Shown here: piece by piece, positions 34,545 through 46,929 of the stretch
How positions within the stretch are numbered: the stretch's first letter is position 1
How the letters are laid out: every line of letters begins with the position of its first letter
Origin: Malachius bipustulatus
Lineage: Eukaryota > Arthropoda > Insecta > Coleoptera > Melyridae
Assembly (NCBI GenBank): GCA_910589415.1
Contig: OU342633.1
Span: 37,888,210 to 37,952,209 of the forward strand
Length of the DNA: 64,000 bases
Reading direction: 5' to 3'
Made by a program: the position numbers and the translations under genes
The notes under the pieces: generated by a model
Database searches by the model: none
What the model saw: only the letters and a program-made list of their open reading frames with translations
What the model was told of the DNA's origin: nothing

Positions 34545-37043
34545 ACCCCCATAATCGCCATATAATTATGCCCGCCGTCTGGAGGCGGCTAGGGGGGCGG
34601 CGTGTTTGTCAAGAAAACACGACCGCATGGAATCATCTCCTGGGACCTGGACAACATCCCCATATCCGCCATATAATTATGCCCGCCGTCCGGAGGCGGC
34701 TAGGGGGCGGAAAGTATTACGAATAGCAAAATTTGGGGTTTTCTTAGAAAACTCGACACTGGGGGATGGAATGCTTGTCAATAGAAAGCGACCGCATGGG
34801 AGCATCCCCTGGGACCTGGACAACACCCCCATAACCGCCATATAATTATGCCCGCCGTCCGGAGGCGGCTAGGGGGGTGGGAAGTATTACGAATAGCAAA
34901 ATTTGGGGTTGTCTTAGAAAACTCGACACTGGGGGATGGAGTGTTTGTCAATAAAAAACGACCACATGGGATCATCCCCTGGAACCTGGACAACACCCCC
35001 ATAACCGCCATATAATTATGCCCGCCGTCTGGAGGCGGCTAGGGGGGGGCGGCGTGTTTGTCAAGAAAACACGACCGCATGGAATCATCTCCTGGGACCT
35101 GGACAACATCCCCATATCCGCCATATAATTATGCCCGCCGTCTGGAGGCGGCTAGGGGGCGGGAAATATTACGAATAGCAAAATTTGGGGTTGTCTTAGA
35201 AAATTCCACACTGGGGGATGGAATGCTTGTCAATAGAAAGCGACCGCATGGGAGCATCCCCTGGGACCTGGACAACACCCCCATAATCGCCATATAATTA
35301 TGCCCGCCGTCTGGAGGCGGCTAGGGGGGCGGCGTGTTTGTCAAGAAAACACGACCGCATGGAATCATCTCCTGGGACCTGGACAACATCCCCATATCCG
35401 CCATATAATTATGCCCGCCGTCCGGAGGCGGCTAGGGGGCGGAAAGTATTACGAATAGCAAAATTTGGGGTTTTCTTAGAAAACTCGACACTGGGGGATG
35501 GAGTGTTTGTCAATAAAAAACGACCACATGGGATCATCCCCTGGGACCTGGACAACACCCCCATAACCGCCATATAATTATGCCCGCCGTCTGGAGGCGG
35601 CTAGGGGGGGGGCGGCGTGTTTGTCAAGAACACACGACCGCATGGAATCATCTCCTGGGACCTGGACAACATCCCCATATCCGCCATATAATTATGCCCG
35701 CCGTCTGGAGGCGGCTAGGGGGCGGGAAATATTACGAATACCAAAATTTGGGGTTGTCTTAGAAAATTCCACACTGGGGGATGGAATGCTTGTCAATAGA
35801 AAGCGACCGCATGGGAGCATCCCCTGGGACCTGGACAACACCCCCATAATCGCCATATAATTATGCCCGCCGTCTGGAGGCGGCTAGGGGGGCGGCGTGT
35901 TTGTCAAGAAAACACGACCGCATGGAATCATCTCCTGGGACCTGGACAACATCCCCATATCCGCCATATAATTATGCCCGCCGTCCGGAGGCGGCTAGGG
36001 GGCGGAAAGTATTACGAATAGCAAAATTTGGGGTTTTCTTAGAAAACTCGACACTGGGGGATGGAGTGTTTGTCAATAAAAACCGACCGCATGGGATCAT
36101 CCCCTGGGACCTGGACAACACCCCCATAACCGCCATATAATTATGCCCGCCGTCCGGAGGCGGCTAGGGGGGTGGGAAGTATTACGAATAGCAAAATTTG
36201 AGGTTGTCTTAGAAAACTCGACACTGGGGGATGGAGTGTTTGTCAATAAAAACCGACCGCATGGGAGCATCCCCTGGGACCTGGACAACACCCCCATAAC
36301 CGCCATATAATTATGCCCGCCGTCCGGAGGCGGCTAGGGGGGTGGGAAGTATTACGAATAGCAAAATTTGGGGTTGTCTTAGAAAACTCGACACTGGGGG
36401 ATGGAGTGTTTGTCAATAAAAAACGACCACATGGGATCATCCCCTGGGACCTGGACAACACCCCCATAACCGCCATATAATTATGCCCGCCGTCTGGAGG
36501 CGGCTAAGGGGGGGCGGCGTGTTTGTCAAGAAAACACGACCGCATGGAATCATCTCCTGGGACCTGGACAACATCCCCATATCCGCCATATAATTATGCC
36601 CGCCGTCTGGAGGCGGCTAGGGGGCGGGAAATATTACGAATAGCAAAATTTGGGGTTGTCTTAGAAAATTTCACACTGGGGGATGGAATGCTTGTCAATA
36701 GAAAGCGACCGCATGGGAGCATCCCCTGGGACCTGGACAACACCCCCATAATCGCCATATAATTATGCCCGCCGTCCGGAGGCGGCTAGGGGGGCGGGAA
36801 GTATCACGAATAGCAAAATGCGGGGTTCTTTTATCAAATTTGGTGATTTGGTGGAATTTTTTTGCAAATTATTAAAATCTGGTGATTTTTTTCAAACGTA
36901 ATTAAAAATTTTTCAAATAGTTACCGATTTTAAATAGCAAATTTTGAAAATACGAATATATTTAATGATGAGGAAATAAGCGCTCATCCAACTCATTTCC
37001 GATCAAGCTAAAATGGGATTTCTGTGAATGCTTCTTATAAGAC

Positions 37044-39900
37044 TAGGATAGGATGTGATGTAAGGAAGCAACCACTGATGACATATATTACCGCGGTCTT
37101 TGTTTTAGTATACCCATACCTGTAATTCCAATAGGTTATGGGCCCAGTTCACGCGAGTAGTGTCCACCTATGAATAAATGAGAATAGTACAGGTGGCAGG
37201 TGAGAAAAGTGTGGTGAGTGCGGAATCTTGTAAAAATGTGCTGAGTGCGGAAGCTCGTCACGTGAGCCCCTTGTGAACTTCAGACCCGAAGATGGATAAC
37301 CATAATCTCGCAAAAAGAAACATTCAACCTTTTGATGGTGAACGAGATGAGTTTGGAAGTTCTGGATGAAGATATGTGAAACTTTCAGCCCAATCAATCC
37401 TTAATGAAACATTTGACCCTCACCTTATCTTTCAAATCTCGCTTATTAGACTACGAGATAAAGATCAAAAGCGATATCTAAGACAAAAACTAGAGTACAG
37501 GCATTCACTAGACCATCATCCTTCAATCAGTAGTCATGTCATGCCTATGGTAACACAAGATATCCTTTTAAGAATGCGGCTTTTTAAAAAATACCACCTT
37601 TCAATAATGCAAAACATGGTTTCTGCAATACCTCATACCGCCGCAATTTATCAAACAAATTTTCACGAATTTTCCGATGTTTGCGGCAGACGAAATCATT
37701 TAAAAAGGGATTGTTTCTACAATAAAGTGCAAATCAATCCGCCCCTGAAATTCATAATCTGGTGAAACCTACTTCAGGCAACTTAGCCGCGGGTTTTGCG
37801 TTTATGATGTGCAATTCCTTCCCACTCTCATCGGATCCAACTGAACCTGTTTTTCTTCTGTGGACTCTGGAGCAACGGATCACATCGTCAATCAAAGGGA
37901 TGTTTATTCGACCTATGAAGTATTCCACCAATGATGATATCAGTGGCGAAGAACGGAGTAGCTGTTGCAGCCCTAGGTAAAGGGACCATCGATGTGATGA
38001 CAAAACAAACGCCAATAAAGAAGAAAAGCTAGAAGATGGAATACATGTTCCTGAAGCATCCTTCAACTTGCTGTCAGTATGCCGACTACAATCCAAAAGG
38101 CATTCTGTGCTTGTCAAACCCGAAGGTATTGTACTGATTTCACAGGGCAAAAAAATCATTTTGCAAGGTATGTCAAATAAATCTCTGAGTAAAGTAGTGG
38201 TAAAGGTCGCACATAATAACATGGCTTGTTTGGGTTTCAATTTGAATGAAAGAAAAGCTATATTGCTTATGGCATCAACTTTTAGGCCATATAAATCCTA
38301 GTTATTTCAAACTTCTTCAAAACAATCAGATAGTTGATAATATCGATCAAATAAAGGATATCAAACCAACATCAGTTTTCTGTGCACCGTGCGTTTGTGC
38401 GTTTATGGCAAGCAGTTCATTCAACAAACAGAAACCTAAAAGAGAACCATAATAGACCACTATATATAATCCACTCAGATGTATGTGGTCCAATAATTCA
38501 TCCTTCTACAATCGATGACATGAATTATTTTGTAATCTTCATACATGATTATACGCACTACACAGTGACCTATTTAATGACACATAAAAATGAAGTGTTG
38601 ACCCACTTTATTAAAGAGTATATCGCTAAAGCGCGGTAGTAATTTGTATTGTGACAATGGAAGAGTATCTTTAAAATGAATTCAAAGAATTTTGTAAACA
38701 AAACTTACACTCCTGAATTAAAGGGGGTAGCTGAAAGGATGAACGGGACCATTGTAGAGAAAGCTGTATAATGCTAATGACTGCCCACTTAAATAAACAT
38801 TTCTGAGGTGAAGCTCTATTGACAGCTACATACTACAGCACTTGACAATTTCAAGACTCCTTTTGAAATGTGGTAGGTATAAACATAAACCCTCTCTGAA
38901 ATATTATAAAATTTTTGGTGTTCCAGCCTATGCACATACATGACAAAATGCCGCATGCTAAATTTAACTAAAAATAATACAAGGGTATTTTTGTTGGCTA
39001 TGAATCTAATGCTTATAATATACATATAAACCTTTTGTCATAGCTCGTGACGTAGTCTTTGATGAATCAGCACAATGTTTATCGAGCAATGAAACTAAAA
39101 TAAGGCAATTCACTAAACAAGAAAACATAGCAAAAACTTGTGTGGAACCTTATGATTCTTTTAATGATCACACTGGTAAAAAACCACAATCTGCTCTAAG
39201 CTTAAATGAAGTGAGGAAATTGAATAGAACAATCATAATAACAAAAGTCTAAAACCTCATTCCACTCCTAAAATAAACTTTGATACGCAAAAAGGGAGGC
39301 AATCTATTGTAGAACCTCTCAATGAAATAAAGTACTTAAATCCAGAAAAACTGGATCAGGAAGGGGACGCATCAAATCAAATCACTTCCTCTCGACTAAA
39401 AAGGAGCACCAGAAATAGTAAACGGCCGAACTATTATTTAAAATCAGATAGTGATACAGAACTAAATGATCGCATGAGTTTTTCCGGTATGACTGCCATA
39501 ACTGGTAAACTACCTAATTGTTTCCAAGATTTGCACGGCCGGGTTGATGAACTTGAGCTGGCTGTAAAAGATGAACTCCATTCGCTCCACACTAATAAAA
39601 CTTGGACATAGTCAAAAAACCTCTAAAAGCAAATGTTGTAAAGTGCAAAGGGGTTTCTCTAAAACAAGATGCAGATGGCAATTTAACCAAGTATGAAGCT
39701 CGTCTTGTTGCGAAAAGTTATAGTCAAAACTATTTATTAGACTATGAGGAGAATTTTGCTCCTGTAGCTAGAATCTCAACTTTTCGCTTCTTATTAAGCC
39801 TTCGCTGTTCAATATAATTTACTATACAGGGTTAAATGTATGAATAAAATCTTATTACCGCGGTCTTTGTTTTAGTACACCCATACCTGTAATTCCAATA
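37044..39900 (+). mobile_element. truncated Ty1/Copia retrotransposon
   Basis: A 46-bp direct repeat (TTACCGCGGTCTTTGTTTTA...TTCCAATA) at 37088-37133 and 39855-39900 marks the ends of the two LTRs. A Copia-like primer site (GGTTATGGGCCCAG) follows the first. The 5' limits of both LTRs are not resolved. The pol region stops early and runs into the second LTR remnant, so the 3' half is deleted. It lies in the interior of the giant element. Confidence 0.8.
37292..39817 (+). pseudogene. Copia Gag-Pol, broken and 3'-deleted
   Basis: Readable in several frames from ATG 37292: Gag start (MDNHNLAKRNIQPFDGERDE), a CxxC..H..C knuckle (~37678), protease DSGATDH (~37862, in a different frame from its neighbours), the GAG-pre-integrase HxxxGH region (~38270-38300), integrase HSDVCGP (~38475-38498), then reverse-transcriptase start with YEARLVAKSYSQ and ENFAPVARI (~39690-39780). 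Frameshifts and stops occur throughout. The YVDD part of the reverse transcriptase and RNase H are missing. Confidence 0.85.
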
Positions 39901-40240
39901 AATGATCTTTTTTTTTAATCGGTAATTAAATTTACTTAAAGGGAGCAGAATTTATTTTCAGCAATATTAGACCATTAGTTTGATAATACAGGGAATTTTG
40001 AAATCAGTACTTATTTGAAAATTTTTAATTTATGCATGAATAACCGGCCCAGAGAGTTTTAAACTAACTTTTTCTTCCTTTTCTATTCGTTTATAATATT
40101 TGTTCACTATACAATTACATATTATAATGGATGAACGAACCACTCAATGTGGACAATTATTAGAATAATTCAAGAAAGACCGATCATGTATACATATAAG
40201 AGAAAATGCTCTAGGAAGAGAAAAAAAATTAGGCCAGGTC
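39901..40240. other. spacer between Copia and GC-rich duplication
   Basis: AT-rich. No feature is recognised. Confidence 0.4.
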
Positions 40241-40560
40241 AGGATGTCCGGTCGTAGGACTCGTAGGGTAGGTATAATAACGTCGGTCGTCGACCCGTTC
40301 GCCGGAAAACGATAAACATAAACGATGAACGATGACCCAGCCCAGCTGATCTCTCAGCGGGGAAGTCCGTGGTGTTTCCCTAGGCCAGTAGTAGGTCATC
40401 AGGATGTTCGGTCGTAGGACTCGTTGGGTAAGTACATCGTCGGTCGTCGACCCGTTCGCCGGAAAACGATAAACATGAACGATGCGATGAACGATGCCCC
40501 GGCTCAACTGGTCTCTCGGGAGTCTCGGGGCGGGGAATTCCTTGGTGATTCCCAGGTTCA
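40241..40560. repeat. two-copy GC-rich tandem duplication (~160 bp unit)
   Basis: The copies at about 40241-40397 and 40400-40560 share AGGATGTCCGGTCGTAGGAC, GTCGGTCGTCGACCCGTTCG and CCGGAAAACGATAAACAT, each with local differences. It is much richer in GC and CpG than its surroundings and lies about 560 bp before the transposase start, so it may be part of its promoter. Minus-strand short frames here are by-products. Confidence 0.8.
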
Positions 40561-41119
40561 GCGCAGGTCACGCACCTAACGGTTATACTTTTAAATTGTT
40601 ATTTGCGCTCGCTCCATTCGAGTGAGTCACGCTCACGCATGGCAAATATTCTGTGAATCCCGTACCTACTACTATTAAAATTGTTCGGTGGAGCCCCGTA
40701 TGTGCTTTGTTATTTACCCGTCTCATTTGTTACATATTATGTTGAGAATGGAACGGAAAACCTCTCTTGGGTCCATCCTGTGCAGGGCAATAATGCACTT
40801 CCGTCCACGGAAGCTGCTGCTGATCAAGAATGAGTCGGACACGAGTCCAAGTTCCGGCTCTAAAGAATTTTCATGTTAGTTAAGCAATAATAACACGTGC
40901 CATGAACGGAAGGACCTGGACCAGCAAGACGCCACGGGGGAAGCGGAACCTATAAGAAGGCTCTCAATCAATTTTGGGGCAGCACTCCTACGTCAGCAGC
41001 AAGACTAGTGGTTACTTCTTGTATTGTACTAAGTCACTGTTTTATTGTGTGTTGTTGAAGTAATACCTTTGAAAATTTAGTTCCAAACAGTCCTTTTTCT
41101 TTTAATTTTAAATTTAACT
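40561..41119 (+). promoter_or_regulatory. putative promoter and leader of the transposase gene
   Basis: A TATA-like CCTATAAGAAGG lies at about 40949-40960, roughly 160 bp before the ATG, with plausible start sites about 30 bp downstream. It is preceded by the GC-rich duplication. No other gene is seen. The promoter role is inference. Confidence 0.4.
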
Positions 41120-42411
41120 ATGGCGCGAAGAGGTCGCAAAACATTGGTTGAAAGTACCTTAATATCGGAATATTTTAGTAAGCACAAAAACATTTTAAAC
41201 GAGTTAACACCGGACAGTGAAATCGTGAAAAGTGCTTGTGATAATTTTCTTCTAGAGAATACTTACGAAAAAAGGAAATCACTATTAAGGCTGGCAAAAA
41301 GTGTCCTTATGAAGCAGAAAACGTTTCCGAAGAAGAAAGGTACTCTAAAAAATAAACTAAATACTATTTTAAATTCTTATCAAATTTGTGAAAATGCATC
41401 AAAGTCTCAGATAGAGAGTTTATGTTCTGATTTGAAAATGAAAAACTGCCCTGCAAACATTTACAGGATAAGAAAGAACCTTGAAAGGTTGCGCAAAAGT
41501 AAAGAGCCAAAAATTAAAATTATATCAAACATACTTATAAGGTCATCCAATGAAAGAAGTGATGCAGATTTTTATTCATCACGCTTCCAGCAGACTACAG
41601 AGTCAGTTATTGAAAGTAATCCCAGTTTTACAAATGAGAAACCCAAGGAAGACCCTGCAAAAGAAGAAAATGAAATCGTTGCTCCGGAAATTCAACACGA
41701 AGAGATAATGAAGACTCCAAAGTTGGCTATTGAGAGCAGTCCCAATTATTCAAAAGGTGGAGCTTCTGAATACGTTACAACGGACGATGAAATGGTTCCA
41801 TGGGAATTTCAAGTCATCAATGACAACATTCAACAAGGTAACAAACAACGTTTAATTGTTCCAAAAGAATCAAAAAATTTGCATTTATCCAATCTTGTGT
41901 ATGTAAAACCAACCTATAAGCAGTGTATAAACTTAGAAGGTTTTTTTAAAATTACCGAAAACGAAATTCGATTATTGAGAAATGCTTCCGGGTTAAAAAG
42001 TCGAAGATGGACTTCTCTTTTGTCGGAAAAGTTGAAGCAAGTCAACAACATATGTATAATTAATTTTAGAAGTACTCGATATTTATCGAAAACAGATAGA
42101 ATGTTAATTTATGCTTACTGTGCTCAAAATTGCAAGCTTTTCAAAATATTTATAACCAATTTTTTACAAGAAGCATCGGAACACTATGTCCATGTATTCA
42201 GTTCTTCCATCAATTATAATCATACCTCCAAAATGACTCGATATTTGAAAGGGTATACTAGAACTATTTTAAAAAAGCAATTGAAAATAACTCAACCCTA
42301 CAAAATGAAGGCCACTTTAATAAATAAATCCTCTAGAAATTTAATAAACAAAGGTAACCTTCAATTTATTAAATCCGACTTTGTTTTACGTAAAGCGCGC
42401 GCCGAGGTACT
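41120..42411 (+). CDS. MULE-like transposase/Ulp1 fusion, 5' part
   Basis: First 430 codons of a gene interrupted by a transposon. ATG 41120 (CTATGG context) starts MARRGRKTLVESTLISEYFS. Residues 1-130 are basic and helical; ~150-240 are acidic and Ser/Pro-rich linker; ~255-430 contain a Cys/Tyr-containing segment (LIYAYCAQNCKLFKIFI) and the RYLKGYTR...NLINKGNLQFIK stretch that resemble the region ahead of the catalytic domain in MULE transposases. The frame as it stands runs only a few codons into the inserted element (stop at 42419-42421). Removing the element and one 9-bp duplication joins this part in frame to 49772. I see no other lesion. MULE assignment is by motif layout. Confidence 0.8.
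42403..42411. repeat. 9-bp target duplication, left copy (CGAGGTACT)
   Basis: Same nine bases at 49763-49771, directly outside both ends of the fold-back element. A 9-bp duplication is typical of MULE-type insertion. Confidence 0.93.
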
Positions 42412-42760
42412 ACGTATATAAAGTTAGCAGGACAACTTGCTCAAATGAGAAAGTTACTATAGCGGAAATTTGTCGCTAATTTGTCGCTAATTATTCGCGA
42501 TGAAACTAATTTTGTCGCTGTTGTAGTTTTTTTTAACCAGGGTGTCCTGCTAAGTTGATATAAAGTTAGCAGGACAACTATAACAAAAAAATTATTTAAC
42601 ATTCATAAACCATCTAAAATTACTTAATCCTTTTGTCGCTAATTAGTTGCGATGGAATACTTTCAATTACATTATTTTTTTTTTAAATAACACGTTGCCC
42701 TGCTAAGTTTATATCAAGTTAGCAGGGCAACAATGTTAATTTTTTTTTTTAATTATAGTA
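42412..42760 (+). repeat. left subterminal region with repeated end-motif hairpins
   Basis: The terminal motif GTTAGCAGG(A/G)CAAC occurs at the end and twice more, each internal time as half of a hairpin (CCTGCTAAG...CTTAGCAGG type) at about 42541-42577 and 42692-42731. TTGTCGCTAATT-type motifs repeat between them and in the array units as TTTGTCGCTTTT. This looks like a series of transposase-binding sites. Confidence 0.75.
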
Positions 42761-42949
42761 AAATACTTTTAGACATGTAGTTTTTTTGTCGCTAATTAGT
42801 TACGTAGAGACAGAGTTCGTAGCCATAAAAAAACTTGAAAAAAAATCTTGAATGGAAAGTCATTTTTAAAAATTTTCAGTAAAAAAAAACATTTCAGTTT
42901 GATTTATTTGCACCTTTTTTGATTATGCCGCTATATATTTACATTAAAA

Positions 42950-44975
42950 AAAAAACATTTAATTGCAGAGCGAACGAAAATTAGTAAAGACACTCCCTAA
43001 AATCCCTTTGCATATCAAACATTTTGATTTTTTTTTTATGCAGGAATTAGCCGCTAGGGCTGTTTGATTTTTTCGCACCTTTTTGGATTTTGTCGCTTTT
43101 ATATTTTCATTAAAAAAAAAACATTTAATTTCAGAGCGGACGAAAATTAGTAAAGACACTCCCCAAAGTCCCTTTTGCGTATCAAACATTTTGGTTTTTT
43201 TTTGCAGGAATTAGCCCCTAGGGCTGTTGGATTTTTTCGCACCTTTTTGGATTTTGTCGCTTTTATATTTTCATTAAAAAAAAAACATTTAATTTCAGAG
43301 CGGACAAAAATTAGTAAAGACACTCCCTAAAATCCTTTTGCATATCAAACATTTTGATTTTTTTTTGGTGCAGGAATTAGCCGCTAGGGCTGTTTGATTT
43401 ATTCGTACCTTTTTGGATTTTGTCGCTTTTATATTTTCATTAAAAAAAAAACATTTAATTTCAGAGCGGACGAAAATTAGTAAAGACACTCCCTAAAATC
43501 CCTTTGCATATCAAACATTTTGTTTTTTTTATGCAGGAATTAGCCGCTAGGGCTGTTTGATTTTTTCGCACCTTTTTGGATTTTGTCGCTTTTATATTTT
43601 CATTAAAAAAAAAACATTTAATTTCAGAGCGGACGAAAATTAGTAAAGACACTCCCTAAAATCCCTTTGCATATCAAACATTTTGATTTTTTTTGGTGCA
43701 GGAATTAGCCGCTAGGGCTGTTTGATTTATTCGTACCTTTTTGGATTTTGTCGCTTTTATATTTTCATTAAAAAAAAAAACATTTAATTTCAGAGCGGAC
43801 GAAAATTAGTAAAGACACTCCCTAAAATCCTTTTGCATATCAAACATTTTGATTTTTTTTTGGTGCAGGAATTAGCCGCTAGGGCTGTTTGATTTATTCG
43901 TACCTTTTTGGATTTTGTCGCTTTTATATTTTCATTAAAAAAAAAACATTTAATTTCAGAGCGGACGAAAATTAGTAAAGACACTCCCTAAAATCCCTTT
44001 GCATATCAAACATTTTGATTTTTTTTTGGTGCAGGAATTAGCCGCTAGGGCTGTTTGATTTATTCGTACCTTTTTGGATTTTGTCGCTTTTATATTTTCA
44101 TTAAAAAAAAAACATTTAATTTCAGAGCGGACGAAAATTAGTAAAGACACTCCCTAAAATCCCTTTGCATATCAAACATTTTGATTTTTTTTGGTGCAGG
44201 AATTAGCCGCTAGGGCTGTTTGATTTATTCGTACCTTTTTGGATTTTGTCGCTTTTATATTTTCATTAAAAAAAAAACATTTAATTTCAGAGCGGACGAA
44301 AATTAGTAAAGACACTCCCTAAAATCCCTTTGCATATCAAACATTTTGATTTTTTTTTGGTGCAGGAATTAGCCGCTAAGGCTGTTTGATTTATTCGTAC
44401 CTTTTTGGATTTTGTCGCTTTTATATTTTCATTAAAAAAAAAACATTTAATTTCAGAGCGGACGAAAATTAGTAAAGACACTCCCTAAAATCCCTTTGCA
44501 TATCAAACATTTTGTTTTTTTTATGCAGGAATTAGCCGCTAGGGCTGTTTGATTTATTCGCACCTTTTTGGATTTTGTCGCTTTTATATTTTCATTAAAC
44601 AAAAAACATTTAATTTCAGAGCGGACGAAAATTAGTAAAGACACTCCCCAAAGTCCCTTTGCGTATCAAACATTTTGGTTTTTTTTTGCAGGAATTAGCC
44701 CCTAGGGCTGTTTGATTTTTTCGCACCTTTTTGGATTTTGTCGCTTTCATATTTTCATTAAAAAAAAAAACATAATATCAGAGCGGACGAAAATTAGTAA
44801 AGACACTCCCTAAAATCCCTTTGCATATCAAACATTTTGATTTTTTTGTGCAGGAATTAGCCGCTATAACTGTTTGATTTTTTCGCATCTTTTTGGATTT
44901 TGTCGCTTTTATATTTTCATAAAAAAAAAAACATTTAATTTCAGAGCGGACGAAAATTAGTAAAGACACTCAACT
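42950..44975 (-). repeat. left tandem array, ~12 units of ~165 bp
   Basis: Each unit contains TTAGCCGCTAGGGCTGTTTG, TTTTTGGATTTTGTCGCTTT, a T and an A homopolymer run, and CAGAGCGGACGAAAATTAGT. Unit length varies by homopolymer size. 63-64-codon minus-strand frames recur with each unit and are not genes. Confidence 0.95.
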
Positions 44976-45194
44976 CTGAGTAAAGGCACAACATCGATAA
45001 TCGTTTAAAAACATCAACAAATGCAGAGCGACAATAGTATATTGTGAAACAAGTGCGGAAAAGAGAAAATTTTTCACGAGTGTGAAACATTTGTGACACG
45101 AGACGAAGTCGAGTGTCACAATTAACACGAGTGTGAAATTTCTTTTCCGCGCGTGATACACACAGTACTTTTCCTACGACCACAATTTAACAGA

Positions 45195-45404
45195 TTAATT
45201 ATTTAACAAATTTAACACATAAATTATTTTTGCTGACAATGCTCTGCTTTTATGACCTTTTCTCCAATTTATGAAATGTTTATAAGCAGATTCGTATTTT
45301 TCTCTCGAAACTACAGGTAGCAAATTCAAAGAACATAAACCTGCTTGTTTTCTGACTTCAGGTGGTGTATTTTCTGCTTCAGATTCAGAGAAATCAAAAT
45401 CCAT
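45195..45404 (-). pseudogene. Crypton-like recombinase N-terminal fragment, copy 1
   Basis: 69 codons: MDFDFSESEAENTPPEVRKQ, then LLPVVSREKYESAYKHFINW and RALSAKIIYVLNLLNN. The LLP-x-SR-x-YE-x-AY-x-F-x-W pattern followed by S-x-K resembles the N-terminal arm of insect Crypton-type tyrosine recombinase proteins as I remember them. The catalytic domain is absent; the frame ends at a genuine stop. It could be a captured exon or a short DNA-binding protein. Family assignment needs a search. Confidence 0.45.
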
Positions 45405-46209
45405 TATAATGATAGGTACCTAACTAAAGTTTATTTTTTCAGACTACCTATTATATAGGTAGGTATTATTTTCAATTCTACCAATGACTTTTTAATATTA
45501 CTATTATATACTGTTAAATCATTGAATTCTACCGACAATATTATTATTATTTATTATTAGACTCCGTATAAACTAAAAATAAGTGACGTGGAGCATGGAG
45601 ACGTGGTAGTTAATAACAATGATTTAAGAGAGGTTAGTATATCATTGATATGCAACTTCTACACAACGCAGGCGCTGTGCGTCGTCGATGGAAGTTAGTA
45701 GAGGTGTGTAAGTTATTTTCTTGATCACGTTCGTGAATTTGAACGCTACGAATGCTGTTATTAGCGATCAACTCGTAAATTTTAATAATTACTACCACAA
45801 GAGAATAATGAGTATATTTTATAGTCTTGTCGGGTTCTATGTTATCCCATTTGTGTTTATTTTATTACCTTGAAGCTTTAAATGAATAGTTATTCCATTA
45901 ACAATAAGTAACAGTTGAGTTCTCAGTTACCGCCCATCACTATTGTTTACATTAAAACTGTACGGAAACGATTTTTGGCTATGCGTTATGTCACTTTGTC
46001 GCACAGTTTTGGATACGTGAGAAATCTGCTAGTTTGCGCAAAAAAAACGATGCGCAAAGTAGTGTTTTGTATAGTGGTCGTAGGAAAATTTACTTTTTTT
46101 TAACAGTATATAATAGTAATATTAAAAAGTCATTGGTAGAATTGAAAATAATACCTACCTATATAGGTAGTCTGAAAAAATAAACTTTAGTTAGGTACCT
46201 ATCATTATA

Positions 46210-46413
46210 ATGGATTTTGATTCCTCTGAATCTGAAGCAGAAAATACACCACCTGAAGTCAGAAAACAAGCAGGTTATTTAAATTTGCTACCTGTAGTTT
46301 CGAGAGAAAAATACGAATCTGCTTATAAACATTTCATAAATTGGAGAAAATGGCATAAAAGCAGAGCATTGTCAGAAAAAATAATTTATGTGTTAAATTT
46401 GTTAAATAATTAA
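46210..46413 (+). pseudogene. Crypton-like recombinase N-terminal fragment, copy 2
   Basis: 67-codon counterpart of 45195-45404 in the opposite orientation, differing by a few substitutions (F/S, G/W, A/E) and a two-codon length difference after KQAG. Both copies keep an open frame and the same stop, which hints at either recent duplication or constraint. Confidence 0.45.
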
Positions 46414-46929
46414 TCTGTTAAATTGTGGTCGTAGGAAAAGTACTGTGTGTATCACGTGCGGAAAAGAAATTTCACACTCGTGTGAATTGTGACACTCGAC
46501 TTCGTCTTGTGTGACAATTGTTTCACACTCGTGAGAAATTTTCTCTTTTCCGCACTTGTTTCACAATATACTATTACTTGCGATTTCTGAGATTTTCAGA
46601 TTGGTAATCATTTAAAAGGAAGTACTTGTGTACAGCATAAATTTTATAGGAAGGCGAAAGTTTGATGAGAATTGGTTAGTGCACAGATACGCCTCCGAAT
46701 CCATAAAAATTTGGCCGACAAAGCAAACATAGTCGGAAAAGATTACATTATGCACCCTGAATTGCTGTTATATGCCAAGAAATGAATAAAAAACAGATTA
46801 CAGTTGAATTCAGATGTTTTAATAGGGAATCTCCACAACTAGAAGGGAAACAGACCAAGTTATTTGCAAAATCTCGATTTTCAAGTTTTCGTTTTTCCAA
46901 CTTAAATAAAATGCATTTTAATGAAAATA

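Larger units (their letters stand above)
27182..36843 (+). repeat. left arm: unique head plus GC-rich tandem array
   Basis: About 290 bp of AT-rich head, then from about 27470 a tandem array in which every module starts GCCCGCCGTC(C/T)GGAGGCGG and ends CCATATAATTAT. A short module (~110 bp, with GTTTGTCAAGAAAACACGAC) alternates with a long one (~170 bp, with ACGAATAGCAAAATTTGGGG), so the usual period is ~280 bp. About 22 modules are present, interrupted at 28401 by the BEL element. The 77-79-codon frames that recur on both strands are products of the repeat, not genes. Confidence 0.95.
45030..46575. repeat. central inverted pair (45030-45516 / 46103-46575)
   Basis: A ~480-bp segment is present in both orientations around a ~590-bp unique centre. 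It starts near AACAAGTGCGGAAAAGAG, includes CCGCGCGTGATACACACAGT, and ends near TTAACAGTATATAATAGTAA. Each copy carries a short recombinase-like frame. It is either an independent fold-back element captured here or the core of the host element. Confidence 0.88.
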
